Below are positions 7,045-12,092 of a DNA stretch of 14,136 nt, piece by piece. Under the pieces are notes generated by a model that was given only the letters and a program-made list of their open reading frames with translations, made no database searches and had not been told where the DNA came from. Made by a program: the position numbers and the translations under genes. Numbering within the stretch: the stretch's first letter is position 1; each line of letters opens with the position of its first letter. Source of the DNA: Candidatus Taylorbacteria bacterium RIFCSPHIGHO2_02_FULL_46_13 (GTDB taxonomy: Bacteria > Patescibacteriota > Minisyncoccia > Phycocordibacterales > DSPV01); NCBI GenBank assembly GCA_001821015.1, contig MHRQ01000015.1, positions 5,842-19,977 on the forward strand, given 5' to 3'.

Positions 7045-7635
7045 CTAATTGAACTCGCCCATCGCGATTGCTCGTCCTTCGCGAGCAATGCTCTCCAACG
7101 CCTCACAAATCTTTTTTGAAACTGATTTAAAAGTTTTGAATTCCGCTGGGGGGAACTTTCCTAAAATAAAATCTCCTACTGCATCATCCCCCGAAGGCTT
7201 TTTCACTTTCCCCTTCCCTGCGTCCTTACTGATACCGACACGAACGCGCACGAATCCTTCGGTTTTAATTGCGCGGATGATTGACTCAACTCCCCTGTGT
7301 CCGCCCGAGCCACGATTGAAAGAAATCTTGAAGCGACCAATCGGTAAATCCAGATCATCATGCACCACGACAAGACTCTCCGCCGCTTTTTTTGATTTCA
7401 CGAACCGAGCGGCCGCGATACCGGATTTATTCATGAACGTATCAGGTAATACGAGCGTGACTTTTTCTTTTTTTATTTTTCCTTCGGAAATTTGTGCGTT
7501 TGATTTCTTATCGTATTCCCAATCAGGAAAATCATGCACCTTAGCAAACCCCCGCACAATCATCCGCCCCGTATTATGCCGAGTCCCCTCATATTCATCT
7601 CCCGGATTTCCTAACCCGATAATTACATAAGACAT
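7045..7635 (-). CDS. pth: Peptidyl-tRNA hydrolase
   Basis: A 196-residue enzyme that cleaves peptidyl-tRNA released by stalled ribosomes and so recycles tRNA. Key residues fall at the E. coli numbering: Asn10 in GLGNPG, His20 in GTRHNTG (catalytic), Asn69 in TFMNKSG (E. coli Asn68) and Asp93 in VHDDLDLP. The exception is Arg114 in GGHRGVESI, where E. coli has Asn114. The frame extends upstream to 7683, but homology begins at MSYVIIGLGNPG (7635). A TGCTATCAT extended -10 sits 6 bases before that ATG, which would make the mRNA leaderless and settles the start. It is followed by the ABC exporter and divergent from lepB across an 86-base gap. Confidence 0.95.
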   Translation of the reverse strand: MSYVIIGLGNPGDEYEGTRHNTGRMIVRGFAKVHDFPDWEYDKKSNAQISEGKIKKEKVTLVLPDTFMNKSGIAAARFVKSKKAAESLVVVHDDLDLPIGRFKISFNRGSGGHRGVESIIRAIKTEGFVRVRVGISKDAGKGKVKKPSGDDAVGDFILGKFPPAEFKTFKSVSKKICEALESIAREGRAIAMGEFN

Positions 7636-7641
7636 AGTTGT

Positions 7642-7650
7642 ATGATAGCA
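7642..7650 (-). promoter_or_regulatory. Extended -10 promoter of pth (leaderless)
   Basis: Minus-strand TGC-TATCAT, then six bases (ACAACT), then ATG. The predicted +1 falls on or beside the A of the start codon. A TTTCAC hexamer 16 bases upstream is a possible -35. Confidence 0.6.
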
Positions 7651-7712
7651 CACGCAAAATTTTGTGAAATTGCACCGAAACATGCAGACTCAGTGTAAGT
7701 CAAGCTCTCCCC

Positions 7713-7723
7713 TGTAATACAAT
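7713..7723 (+). promoter_or_regulatory. Possible -10 of lepB (TGTAATACAAT)
   Basis: TACAAT (7718-7723), or TGTAAT (7713-7718), would start transcription near 7725-7730. That excludes translation from the ATG at 7722 and leaves a leader of a few bases before the ATG at 7734. No convincing -35 is seen. Confidence 0.4.
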
Positions 7724-8315
7724 GTCGGCACATATGGAACCACAGGAAATCCCGGAGACGAAAGATGGGAAAACCCCTCAAAAGAAAAACAGCTTTTGGG
7801 ACACCGTTCGGTTCGTCCTGATTTCTTTAGTACTGGTACTTGGATTTAGATATTTTGTCGCCCAGCCTTTCATCGTGTCTGGTGATTCTATGGTACCCAC
7901 ATTCAATAATGGAGAATACTTGATCGTGGATGAATTAAGCTATCGGTTTGAAAAACCTTCGCGAGGTGACGTAATTATTATGCGGTATCCCCTTGACCCG
8001 AACAAATTTTTCATCAAACGCATTATAGGACTACCCGGTGAAACCCTGAATCTTGAGGGGGAAAAAATCATCGTTACGACGACGGAGGGGGCCTCAATAG
8101 TGCTTGATGAGCCATACGTCCAGAACCAACGAAGCGACTCCATCACGGTAACACTGTCAGATACTCAATACTACGTACTCGGCGACAATCGAGGCGCAAG
8201 TTCCGATTCCCGTCGATGGGGGCCTCTGCCCGCGGCAAACATTATCGGCCGGCCGCTTCTGCGCCTAATTCCTCTCTCGCGCATGGCGTGGATACCAGGA
8301 CAGCAAGACGAATAA
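7722..8315 (+). CDS. lepB: Signal peptidase I
   Basis: A membrane serine protease that removes signal peptides from exported proteins. With the ATG at 7722 it has 197 residues: a charged N terminus, one membrane segment at about 27-47 (VRFVLISLVLVLGFRYFVA), then the catalytic Ser56 in SGDSMVPT and the general-base Lys99 in FFIKRIIGLPGE. The C-terminal boxes YVLGDNR (151-157) and SSDSRRWGPL (160-169) complete the family set, so it should be active. The ATG at 7734 (MEPQE) is an equally possible start and is favoured if the -10 at 7718-7723 is used. The TAA stop overlaps the next gene's ATG (TAATG), indicating translational coupling with the HisRS-like gene. It faces away from pth. Confidence 0.93.
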   Translation: MSAHMEPQEIPETKDGKTPQKKNSFWDTVRFVLISLVLVLGFRYFVAQPFIVSGDSMVPTFNNGEYLIVDELSYRFEKPSRGDVIIMRYPLDPNKFFIKRIIGLPGETLNLEGEKIIVTTTEGASIVLDEPYVQNQRSDSITVTLSDTQYYVLGDNRGASSDSRRWGPLPAANIIGRPLLRLIPLSRMAWIPGQQDE

Positions 8316-9583
8316 TGTTCAGTATAGAAAAAAAAGTCGCCCCGATTGAATGTAATGCAAGAAAAAAAAGTAGCCCGTTTCTACCATTCCAGAATTTAGA
8401 TCGCGCGGCAGAGATTGCCTATTACTATGGCTTTCAGCCGATTAAGGCTCCTACCATTGAAAAGGAGGATACCGCAAAAGCAAAACGGGTAAACGAATCC
8501 GAGCATCACGACATAAACTACGGATCATCGTTGGATATGTCGCTCTCAATAGGCGTGGAAGAAAAAATTGCGCTTCTACGTATCTGTGACGAAAAAAAAT
8601 TACTCAATCCCTTCCAGCCGGCAATGCTTTATTTTGAAGGCACGGCTCGTCACGCCAACGTGAAAAAACCTCCGCACGGACAGAAGATAACGGTTAACTT
8701 AAATATCGTCGGAACCACAAAAAGCGTTGCCGAAGCGGAATTGATAAAGACAGCAATTGAAATCCTGCGTCAAGAGGGGTTTGAAGACCTCTACGTTGAC
8801 ATCAACAGCGTAGGCGATAAGGATTCTATGGCAAACTTCTCCAGAGAAACTGCCCAGTACTACCGCAAGCATGTGAACGACCTGGAAAACCACTGCCGAA
8901 CGCAACTAAAAAAAAACCCCTTCGCGCCGATGGAGTGCACAAACGCAAAATGTCGAGAGCTTGCTCTGCAGGCCCCTAACTCAGTAACGTTTCTTTCCGA
9001 GCCAAGCCGTCTTCATTTCAGAGAAGTATTGGAGTATCTGGAATCAATGAACATTCCTTACAAAATAGACCACCAGATCCTCGGAAACCGCCGCCTCTGT
9101 TGCCACACCATTTTTCTTATCAAAACGCTCAACGTGGGAGGTGGAAAAGACACACCGGAAGAAACCCTCGCGCTCGGATATCGCTACAACGAGCTCGCGA
9201 AAAAAATTGACATGAAAAGAGACACCCCCGCCGTTGGTGTCCATATTGTTTTCAAACGCAAGGGACATGCGCAGAGAAAATCACGAATACCGAAAAAGCC
9301 TCAGGTATATTTCATTCAATTCGGATTTCACGCAAAACTCAAGAGTCTGCAAGTGATTGAAATCCTTCGGCACGCGAAGATACCGCTCCACCAAGCGCTC
9401 GCCAAGGATAAACTGACAAGCCAAATAAGCACTGCCGAAAATCTTAGTATCCCTTTCGTACTGATCATGGGACAGAAGGAAGCGATGGAAGATAGTGTTA
9501 TCGTCAGAGACATGAGCACACGCTCTCAAGAAACCGTGAAAATCGGGGTGCTTGCCGAGTATCTCAAAAAAATCGGGCGCTAA
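8315..9583 (+). CDS. Degenerate histidyl-tRNA synthetase-like protein
   Basis: A 422-residue protein built along the HisRS plan but lacking its active site. Residues 1-290 follow the class II core: LPFQNLDRAAEIAYYYGF, a motif-2 region, then TTKSVAEAELIKTAIEIL and YVDINSVGD as in HisRS. A following stretch (LENHCRTQLKKNPFAPMEC, then TNAKC) resembles the HisRS segment with RRLxxNPLRxLDCK. Motif-2 FRxE is replaced around GTARHAN (109-115), and the histidine-binding RGLDYY motif by GNRRLCCH (257-264). Residues 330-421 form a good anticodon-binding domain, including PFVLIMGQKEAMEDSVIVRDM. HisRS activity is therefore unlikely. Possible roles are tRNA-binding regulator, HisZ- or GCN2-like sensor, or accessory subunit. 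His193/Cys194/Cys208/Cys213 could bind a metal. The ATG at 8315 overlaps the lepB stop. Confidence 0.8.
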   Translation: MFSIEKKVAPIECNARKKSSPFLPFQNLDRAAEIAYYYGFQPIKAPTIEKEDTAKAKRVNESEHHDINYGSSLDMSLSIGVEEKIALLRICDEKKLLNPFQPAMLYFEGTARHANVKKPPHGQKITVNLNIVGTTKSVAEAELIKTAIEILRQEGFEDLYVDINSVGDKDSMANFSRETAQYYRKHVNDLENHCRTQLKKNPFAPMECTNAKCRELALQAPNSVTFLSEPSRLHFREVLEYLESMNIPYKIDHQILGNRRLCCHTIFLIKTLNVGGGKDTPEETLALGYRYNELAKKIDMKRDTPAVGVHIVFKRKGHAQRKSRIPKKPQVYFIQFGFHAKLKSLQVIEILRHAKIPLHQALAKDKLTSQISTAENLSIPFVLIMGQKEAMEDSVIVRDMSTRSQETVKIGVLAEYLKKIGR

Positions 9584-9594
9584 AGCGAGCGCGC

Positions 9595-9624
9595 TTGCGG
9601 AAACAGTCTACTTCGTGCTAAAAT
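9595..9624 (+). promoter_or_regulatory. Promoter of rpsU (near-leaderless)
   Basis: TTGCGG (9595-9600), an 18-base spacer ending in TGC, and TAAAAT (9619-9624) form an extended -10 promoter. The ATG at 9634 lies 9 bases after the -10, so the leader would be about 3 nt. No Shine-Dalgarno is present. Confidence 0.6.
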
Positions 9625-9633
9625 CACTCCTCT

Positions 9634-9876
9634 ATGATTAATGTGCAGGTAGAACGAAATAGCAATGAAAACGCGCTCACACTTCTGAGACGCTTCAACA
9701 AGCGCGTCCAGGGGGCTGGTATCGTTAGAACCGTACGCGCCAATCGCTATAAAGCACGCAACAAATCAATTTTAACCAGAAAAAAACGCGCGCTAAGCGT
9801 CTTAGAGCGCCGACTGGAAGTCCAAGAACTCATCAAGCTTGGCAAACTACCCGACCGAATGGGCAAGTCCCGTTAG
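9634..9876 (+). CDS. rpsU: 30S ribosomal protein S21
   Basis: A basic 80-residue protein matching bS21 of the small ribosomal subunit, which sits near the 3' end of 16S rRNA and the anti-Shine-Dalgarno. The family pattern is seen in VQVERNSNENALTLLRRFNKRVQ, then a region rich in Arg and Lys (RANRYKARNKSILTRKKRALS), then a C-terminal helix. It is about nine residues longer than the E. coli protein. It is followed 21 bases later by ybeY; rpsU next to ybeY makes functional sense because YbeY processes 16S rRNA. The stop codon lies inside a small hairpin (GTCCC GTTA GGGAC, 9866-9879). It may form the head of an rpsU-ybeY-ftsA transcript. Confidence 0.93.
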   Translation: MINVQVERNSNENALTLLRRFNKRVQGAGIVRTVRANRYKARNKSILTRKKRALSVLERRLEVQELIKLGKLPDRMGKSR

Positions 9877-9879
9877 GGA
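9866..9879 (+). other. Small hairpin across the rpsU stop codon
   Basis: GTCCC pairs with GGGAC around GTTA, with the TAG stop in the loop and stem. It has no T-tract, so it may tune the rpsU-ybeY junction rather than terminate. Confidence 0.35.
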
Positions 9880-9897
9880 CGGGGCAAGCATTCCTAG

Positions 9898-10404
9898 ATG
9901 AAAAAAGACAGCCGGTTTTTAATCGTCAATCTCACCAAACGCAATCCCTCCGCCACCGCGGATGGATTGCTTTTTAAAAGGATTAAAAATGCAATACTTG
10001 GCACACGATACCGTTTAGAACTACTCTTCATGAGCCCCCGTGATTCACAGATTTTAAATCATCGATATCGGAACAAAAACAAACCGGCCAATGTACTTTC
10101 ATTTGTTCTCTCACAGAAAGAGGGACAAATTGTCGTCTGCCCCGAGTGCGCCGTGCGTGAAGCGTCCCGGTACGAACAGACGAAGAAAAACTTCATTCGT
10201 TTCCTGTTTATCCACGCCATTCTGCATTTGAAGGGATTGCGCCATGGTAGTACAATGGAAGCCGAGGAAAGGCGCTTTTGCAAAAGATTTTTGCCTCCAA
10301 AAGCCTCCTCTGCATTTTCCTATGGCAAAAAAAATATCAGTCGGAATAGATATCGGAACCTATCAGGTCAAAGTGATGGTCGCGGAAAACGCAGAACCGT
10401 CTGA
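9898..10404 (+). CDS. ybeY: Endoribonuclease YbeY (rRNA maturation factor)
   Basis: A 168-residue protein of the UPF0054/YbeY family, a zinc-dependent RNase acting in 16S rRNA 3'-end maturation and ribosome quality control. The three zinc ligands are His106, His110 and His116 in HAILHLKGLRH, followed by the acidic STMEAEE stretch. NKPANVLSF (61-69) corresponds to the family's DVLSF strand. CPEC at 81-84 is an extra Cys pair. Homology ends near residue 133. The last 28 or so residues, from about position 10322, are encoded inside the 5' end of ftsA in another frame and look like accidental, Arg-rich extension. The overlap with ftsA is 83 bases. No Shine-Dalgarno precedes the ATG at 9898. Confidence in the family is high; whether the tail is functional is open. 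Confidence 0.88.
   Translation: MKKDSRFLIVNLTKRNPSATADGLLFKRIKNAILGTRYRLELLFMSPRDSQILNHRYRNKNKPANVLSFVLSQKEGQIVVCPECAVREASRYEQTKKNFIRFLFIHAILHLKGLRHGSTMEAEERRFCKRFLPPKASSAFSYGKKNISRNRYRNLSGQSDGRGKRRTV
10228..10256 (+). promoter_or_regulatory. Internal sigma-70-like promoter for ftsA
   Basis: TTGAAG (10228-10233), a 17-base spacer, and TACAAT (10251-10256) lie inside the 3' part of ybeY. Transcription from about 10263 would give ftsA a leader of about 59 nt, allowing expression independent of rpsU-ybeY. Confidence 0.5.
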
Positions 10405-11506
10405 TCGCACTATTCCTAAAATTGTCGGTACCGGCTTTGCAGAATCCAGGGGACTACGGCACGGGTACATTATCAACCAAGCCGACGTTACGCGTGCTAT
10501 TGGACAAGCAATCAGACAAGCTGAAAAAACTTCTGGGACTAGAATTAAAAATGCGTACCTCTCGGTCGGAGGTATCGGTCTCTCATCAATCACCTCTACG
10601 GGTACGACCGCGGTATCCCGCGCTGATTCGGAGATCAGCGAACTTGATGTTGAAAAATCATTAGAAGCAAGCAGGGCTGCTATTCCGCAATCGTTTTCAA
10701 TCAATCGTCGCATCATTCACACAATCCCGGTTCAATACCGTATTGATGGCAAAGTCGTGCTCGGTTCAAAAGCAGTCGGCATGAAAGCGAACAAGCTTGA
10801 AGCAAAAGTACTGTTCGTTACCGCACTTGAAAATCATCTCCATGATCTTATTCAGGCGGTTGAGGACGCGGGCGTGGAAGTATCGCAGGTAATCGCGGCC
10901 CCCTTGGCGGCAAGTCTCGTGACACTCTCCAAGAGCCAGAAAATCGTAGGGAGTGTTTTGGCGAACATCGGAGCAGAAACTGTCTCAATAGTCGTTTTTG
11001 AAAACAACGTCCCTATTTCACTGGAAACATTTCCTATCGGGTCAAACGACATCACCAACGACATCGCGCTTGGTTTGAAAATTCCGCTTGAAGAAGCAGA
11101 ACGAATAAAATTGGGGGCTATTACGGGCGCGACGTACCCGAAGAAGAAATTAGACGACATCATTGAAGCCCGCCTCTCGGACATTTTAGAACTCATTGAA
11201 GCGCATCTGAAAAAAATTGGGCGAAGCGGTTTACTTCCCGCAGGCATCATTCTTACAGGCGGCGGCTCCGGCATCTCCATACTGGAAGAGCTTGCAAAAT
11301 CTTCCTTGAGCCTCCCCTCGCGTGTCGCCTCTATGAACTGGAGTGGAGGAATGCGCGAGCCTATCAAAGACGCCTCATGGTCTGTCGTCTATGGCCTCTG
11401 TCGCATCGGCCTTTCGCAGGAAGATGAAGAGAGCACCTTAGGTGTTGGTATAGCCAAAAAAGCCCGCGGCACGATTAGGAATCTCATCAGACAACTACTG
11501 CCGTAA
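10322..11506 (+). CDS. ftsA: Cell division protein FtsA
   Basis: A 394-residue actin-like ATPase that tethers FtsZ filaments to the membrane and recruits later division proteins. The phosphate-1 motif is VGIDIGTYQVKV (7-18), phosphate-2 is LANIGAETVSIVVF (213-226), and the adenosine motif is GIILTGGGSGI (308-318). The inserted 1C domain lies at about 84-165. The C terminus ARGTIRNLIRQLLP is an amphipathic helix suited to membrane binding. The frame opens earlier (10244), but homology starts at MAKKISVGIDIG (10322). The first 83 bases overlap the end of ybeY. It is followed by a very strong palindromic terminator and 586 noncoding bases before ftsZ, so ftsA and ftsZ are probably not one simple operon here. 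Confidence 0.95.
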   Translation: MAKKISVGIDIGTYQVKVMVAENAEPSDRTIPKIVGTGFAESRGLRHGYIINQADVTRAIGQAIRQAEKTSGTRIKNAYLSVGGIGLSSITSTGTTAVSRADSEISELDVEKSLEASRAAIPQSFSINRRIIHTIPVQYRIDGKVVLGSKAVGMKANKLEAKVLFVTALENHLHDLIQAVEDAGVEVSQVIAAPLAASLVTLSKSQKIVGSVLANIGAETVSIVVFENNVPISLETFPIGSNDITNDIALGLKIPLEEAERIKLGAITGATYPKKKLDDIIEARLSDILELIEAHLKKIGRSGLLPAGIILTGGGSGISILEELAKSSLSLPSRVASMNWSGGMREPIKDASWSVVYGLCRIGLSQEDEESTLGVGIAKKARGTIRNLIRQLLP

Positions 11507-11510
11507 AATT

Positions 11511-11534
11511 AGGGTACAGGGGATAGGGTTTAGG
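11511..11534 (+). repeat. TAGGGTA-type G-rich motif after ftsA
   Basis: AGGGTACAGGGGATAGGG then TTTAGG starts five bases after the ftsA stop. Three GGG runs plus a GG give weak G-quadruplex potential. It is one member of the dispersed intergenic motif family in this window. Confidence 0.45.
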
Positions 11535-11558
11535 TAGAATTATAAAAAGTCTGAATTT

Positions 11559-11610
11559 GGACATACACGTATCCGATGCGGCCGCATTGGATACGTGTAT
11601 GTCCGTCTTT
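11559..11610 (+). terminator. Very long palindromic terminator of ftsA
   Basis: A 23-base arm (11559-11581, beginning GGACATACACGTATCC) is complementary to 11582-11604 with a single G-U wobble and no loop base; the centre is GCGGCCGC. GTCTTTT follows. AAAAG at 11546-11550 could extend pairing with CTTTT. Beyond terminating ftsA, it is long enough to form a cruciform. Confidence 0.7.
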
Positions 11611-11614
11611 TCGG

Positions 11615-11632
11615 ATTTCGATATATCGAAAT
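11615..11632. repeat. CGATATATCG palindrome, copy 1
   Basis: A perfect 18-bp palindrome, ATTTCGATATATCGAAAT, five bases after the ftsA terminator T-run. The 10-bp core CGATATATCG recurs at 13535-13544 and 13571-13580 with different but self-complementary arms. It could be an operator for a dimeric protein or a small hairpin. Confidence 0.6.
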
Positions 11633-11708
11633 GAATAGTTGAGACGAGTACTGTCGTTTTTGAACCGTTGCGAGAGGTGGCTAGAAAATTAAAACAGAAA
11701 ATGAAACT

Positions 11709-11729
11709 CCCCGCCGCAAGCGGACGGGG
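11709..11729. repeat. REP-like GC hairpin 1
   Basis: CCCCG-CCGC-AA-GCGG-A-CGGGG, a 9-bp stem with one bulged base, followed by TAT. It is a structural twin of the hairpin at 11802-11821, differing by compensated base pairs. Confidence 0.5.
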
Positions 11730-11764
11730 TATCGTCAGGAGTCTCCGCCTCTAAATCAGGAGTC

Positions 11765-11785
11765 TTGAAAACCGAGGGTTTTCAA
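11765..11785. other. AT-rich hairpin inside the ftsA-ftsZ element
   Basis: TTGAAAACC (11765-11773) and GGTTTTCAA (11777-11785) form a perfect 9-bp stem with loop GAG, midway between the two GC-rich hairpins. No T-tract follows. Confidence 0.45.
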
Positions 11786-11801
11786 ACTTTCCTACAAGGT
11801 T

Positions 11802-11821
11802 CCCCGCCCCAAGGGGCGGGG
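11802..11821. repeat. REP-like GC hairpin 2
   Basis: CCCCGCCCC-AA-GGGGCGGGG, a perfect 9-bp stem, again preceded by a CT or TT dinucleotide and followed by TAT. The shared CCCCGCC...AA...GGGGTAT frame with hairpin 1 suggests two copies of one repetitive extragenic palindrome. Confidence 0.5.
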
Positions 11822-11892
11822 TATAGAAGGAATTAATCTGTTTGAGCCCAGCCCTTTGTGGGCGAGTTATGAATTTTTCGTCGTAAGCCAAC

Positions 11893-11898
11893 TATAAT
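11893..11898 (+). promoter_or_regulatory. Consensus -10 (TATAAT) near the right end of the element
   Basis: A perfect TATAAT faces ftsZ from inside the 289-bp element. No good -35 lies at 16-18 bases. If used, transcripts would begin near 11905 and cross the right inverted repeat into ftsZ, with a leader of about 190 nt. A weaker alternative is TATGAT at 12002-12007. Confidence 0.35.
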
Positions 11899-11941
11899 TT
11901 TGAACCGCCGAAGCACTTCGGTTTCAAAACGACAGTACGAG

Positions 11942-12092
11942 CGTAAAACTACGACATGATTACCCCCCTACTTCAACCCTTTTCTTTTTGAGGCATTTGG
12001 GTATGATACGGGCAATCAAAAGAAAAGAGATTAGTGCGTTAACAAAAATAAACGCGCTACCGACGGCTTAGGCCGACGCAAGCGCTCTATAC
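11942..12092 (+). other. ftsZ leader region with hairpin
   Basis: This stretch precedes ftsZ and holds the possible -10 TATGAT (12002-12007). A hairpin has outer stem GCGCT/AGCGC (12054-12058 with 12081-12085) and inner stem CGGC/GCCG. The outer stem ends 7 bases before the ftsZ ATG. No Shine-Dalgarno is visible, so the structure could influence initiation. Confidence 0.35.

Larger units (their letters stand above)
11649..11937 (+). mobile_element. 289-bp MITE-like or structured element between ftsA and ftsZ
   Basis: The ends are inverted repeats of 19 bp matching at 17 positions: TACTGTCGTTTTTGAACCG at 11649-11667, and the complement of TACTGTCGTTTTGAAACCG at 11919-11937. CGAG flanks both ends (11645-11648 and 11938-11941), as expected of a 4-bp target duplication. 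Inside are at least five hairpins, including a matched pair of GC-rich stems at 11709-11729 and 11802-11821, a direct repeat TCAGGAGTCT (11735-11744 and 11756-11765), and no credible reading frame. This fits a non-autonomous transposable element. A structured RNA closed by its own ends is the alternative; the two are not exclusive. Confidence 0.5.

Noticed and set aside
7049..7630. 193-residue plus-strand reading frame opposite pth
   Set aside because: It is a full-length shadow of pth; the minus strand has all Pth motifs.
8216..8314. Upstream start of the HisRS-like gene inside lepB
   Set aside because: It would overlap lepB by 100 bases with low-complexity residues; the TAATG junction gives a natural coupled start at 8315.
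10244..10321. Upstream start of ftsA at 10244
   Set aside because: FtsA homology begins exactly at MAKKISVGIDIG (10322); the added 26 residues are ybeY read in another frame.
10852..11367. 171-residue minus-strand reading frame inside ftsA
   Set aside because: Its composition is Ser/Met/Pro-rich, as expected of antisense translation, and the plus strand is unambiguous FtsA.
11649..11937. tmRNA, RNase P RNA, 6S or SRP RNA in the ftsA-ftsZ gap
   Set aside because: None of their conserved core sequences or the tag-peptide frame could be found, so no known RNA family is claimed.
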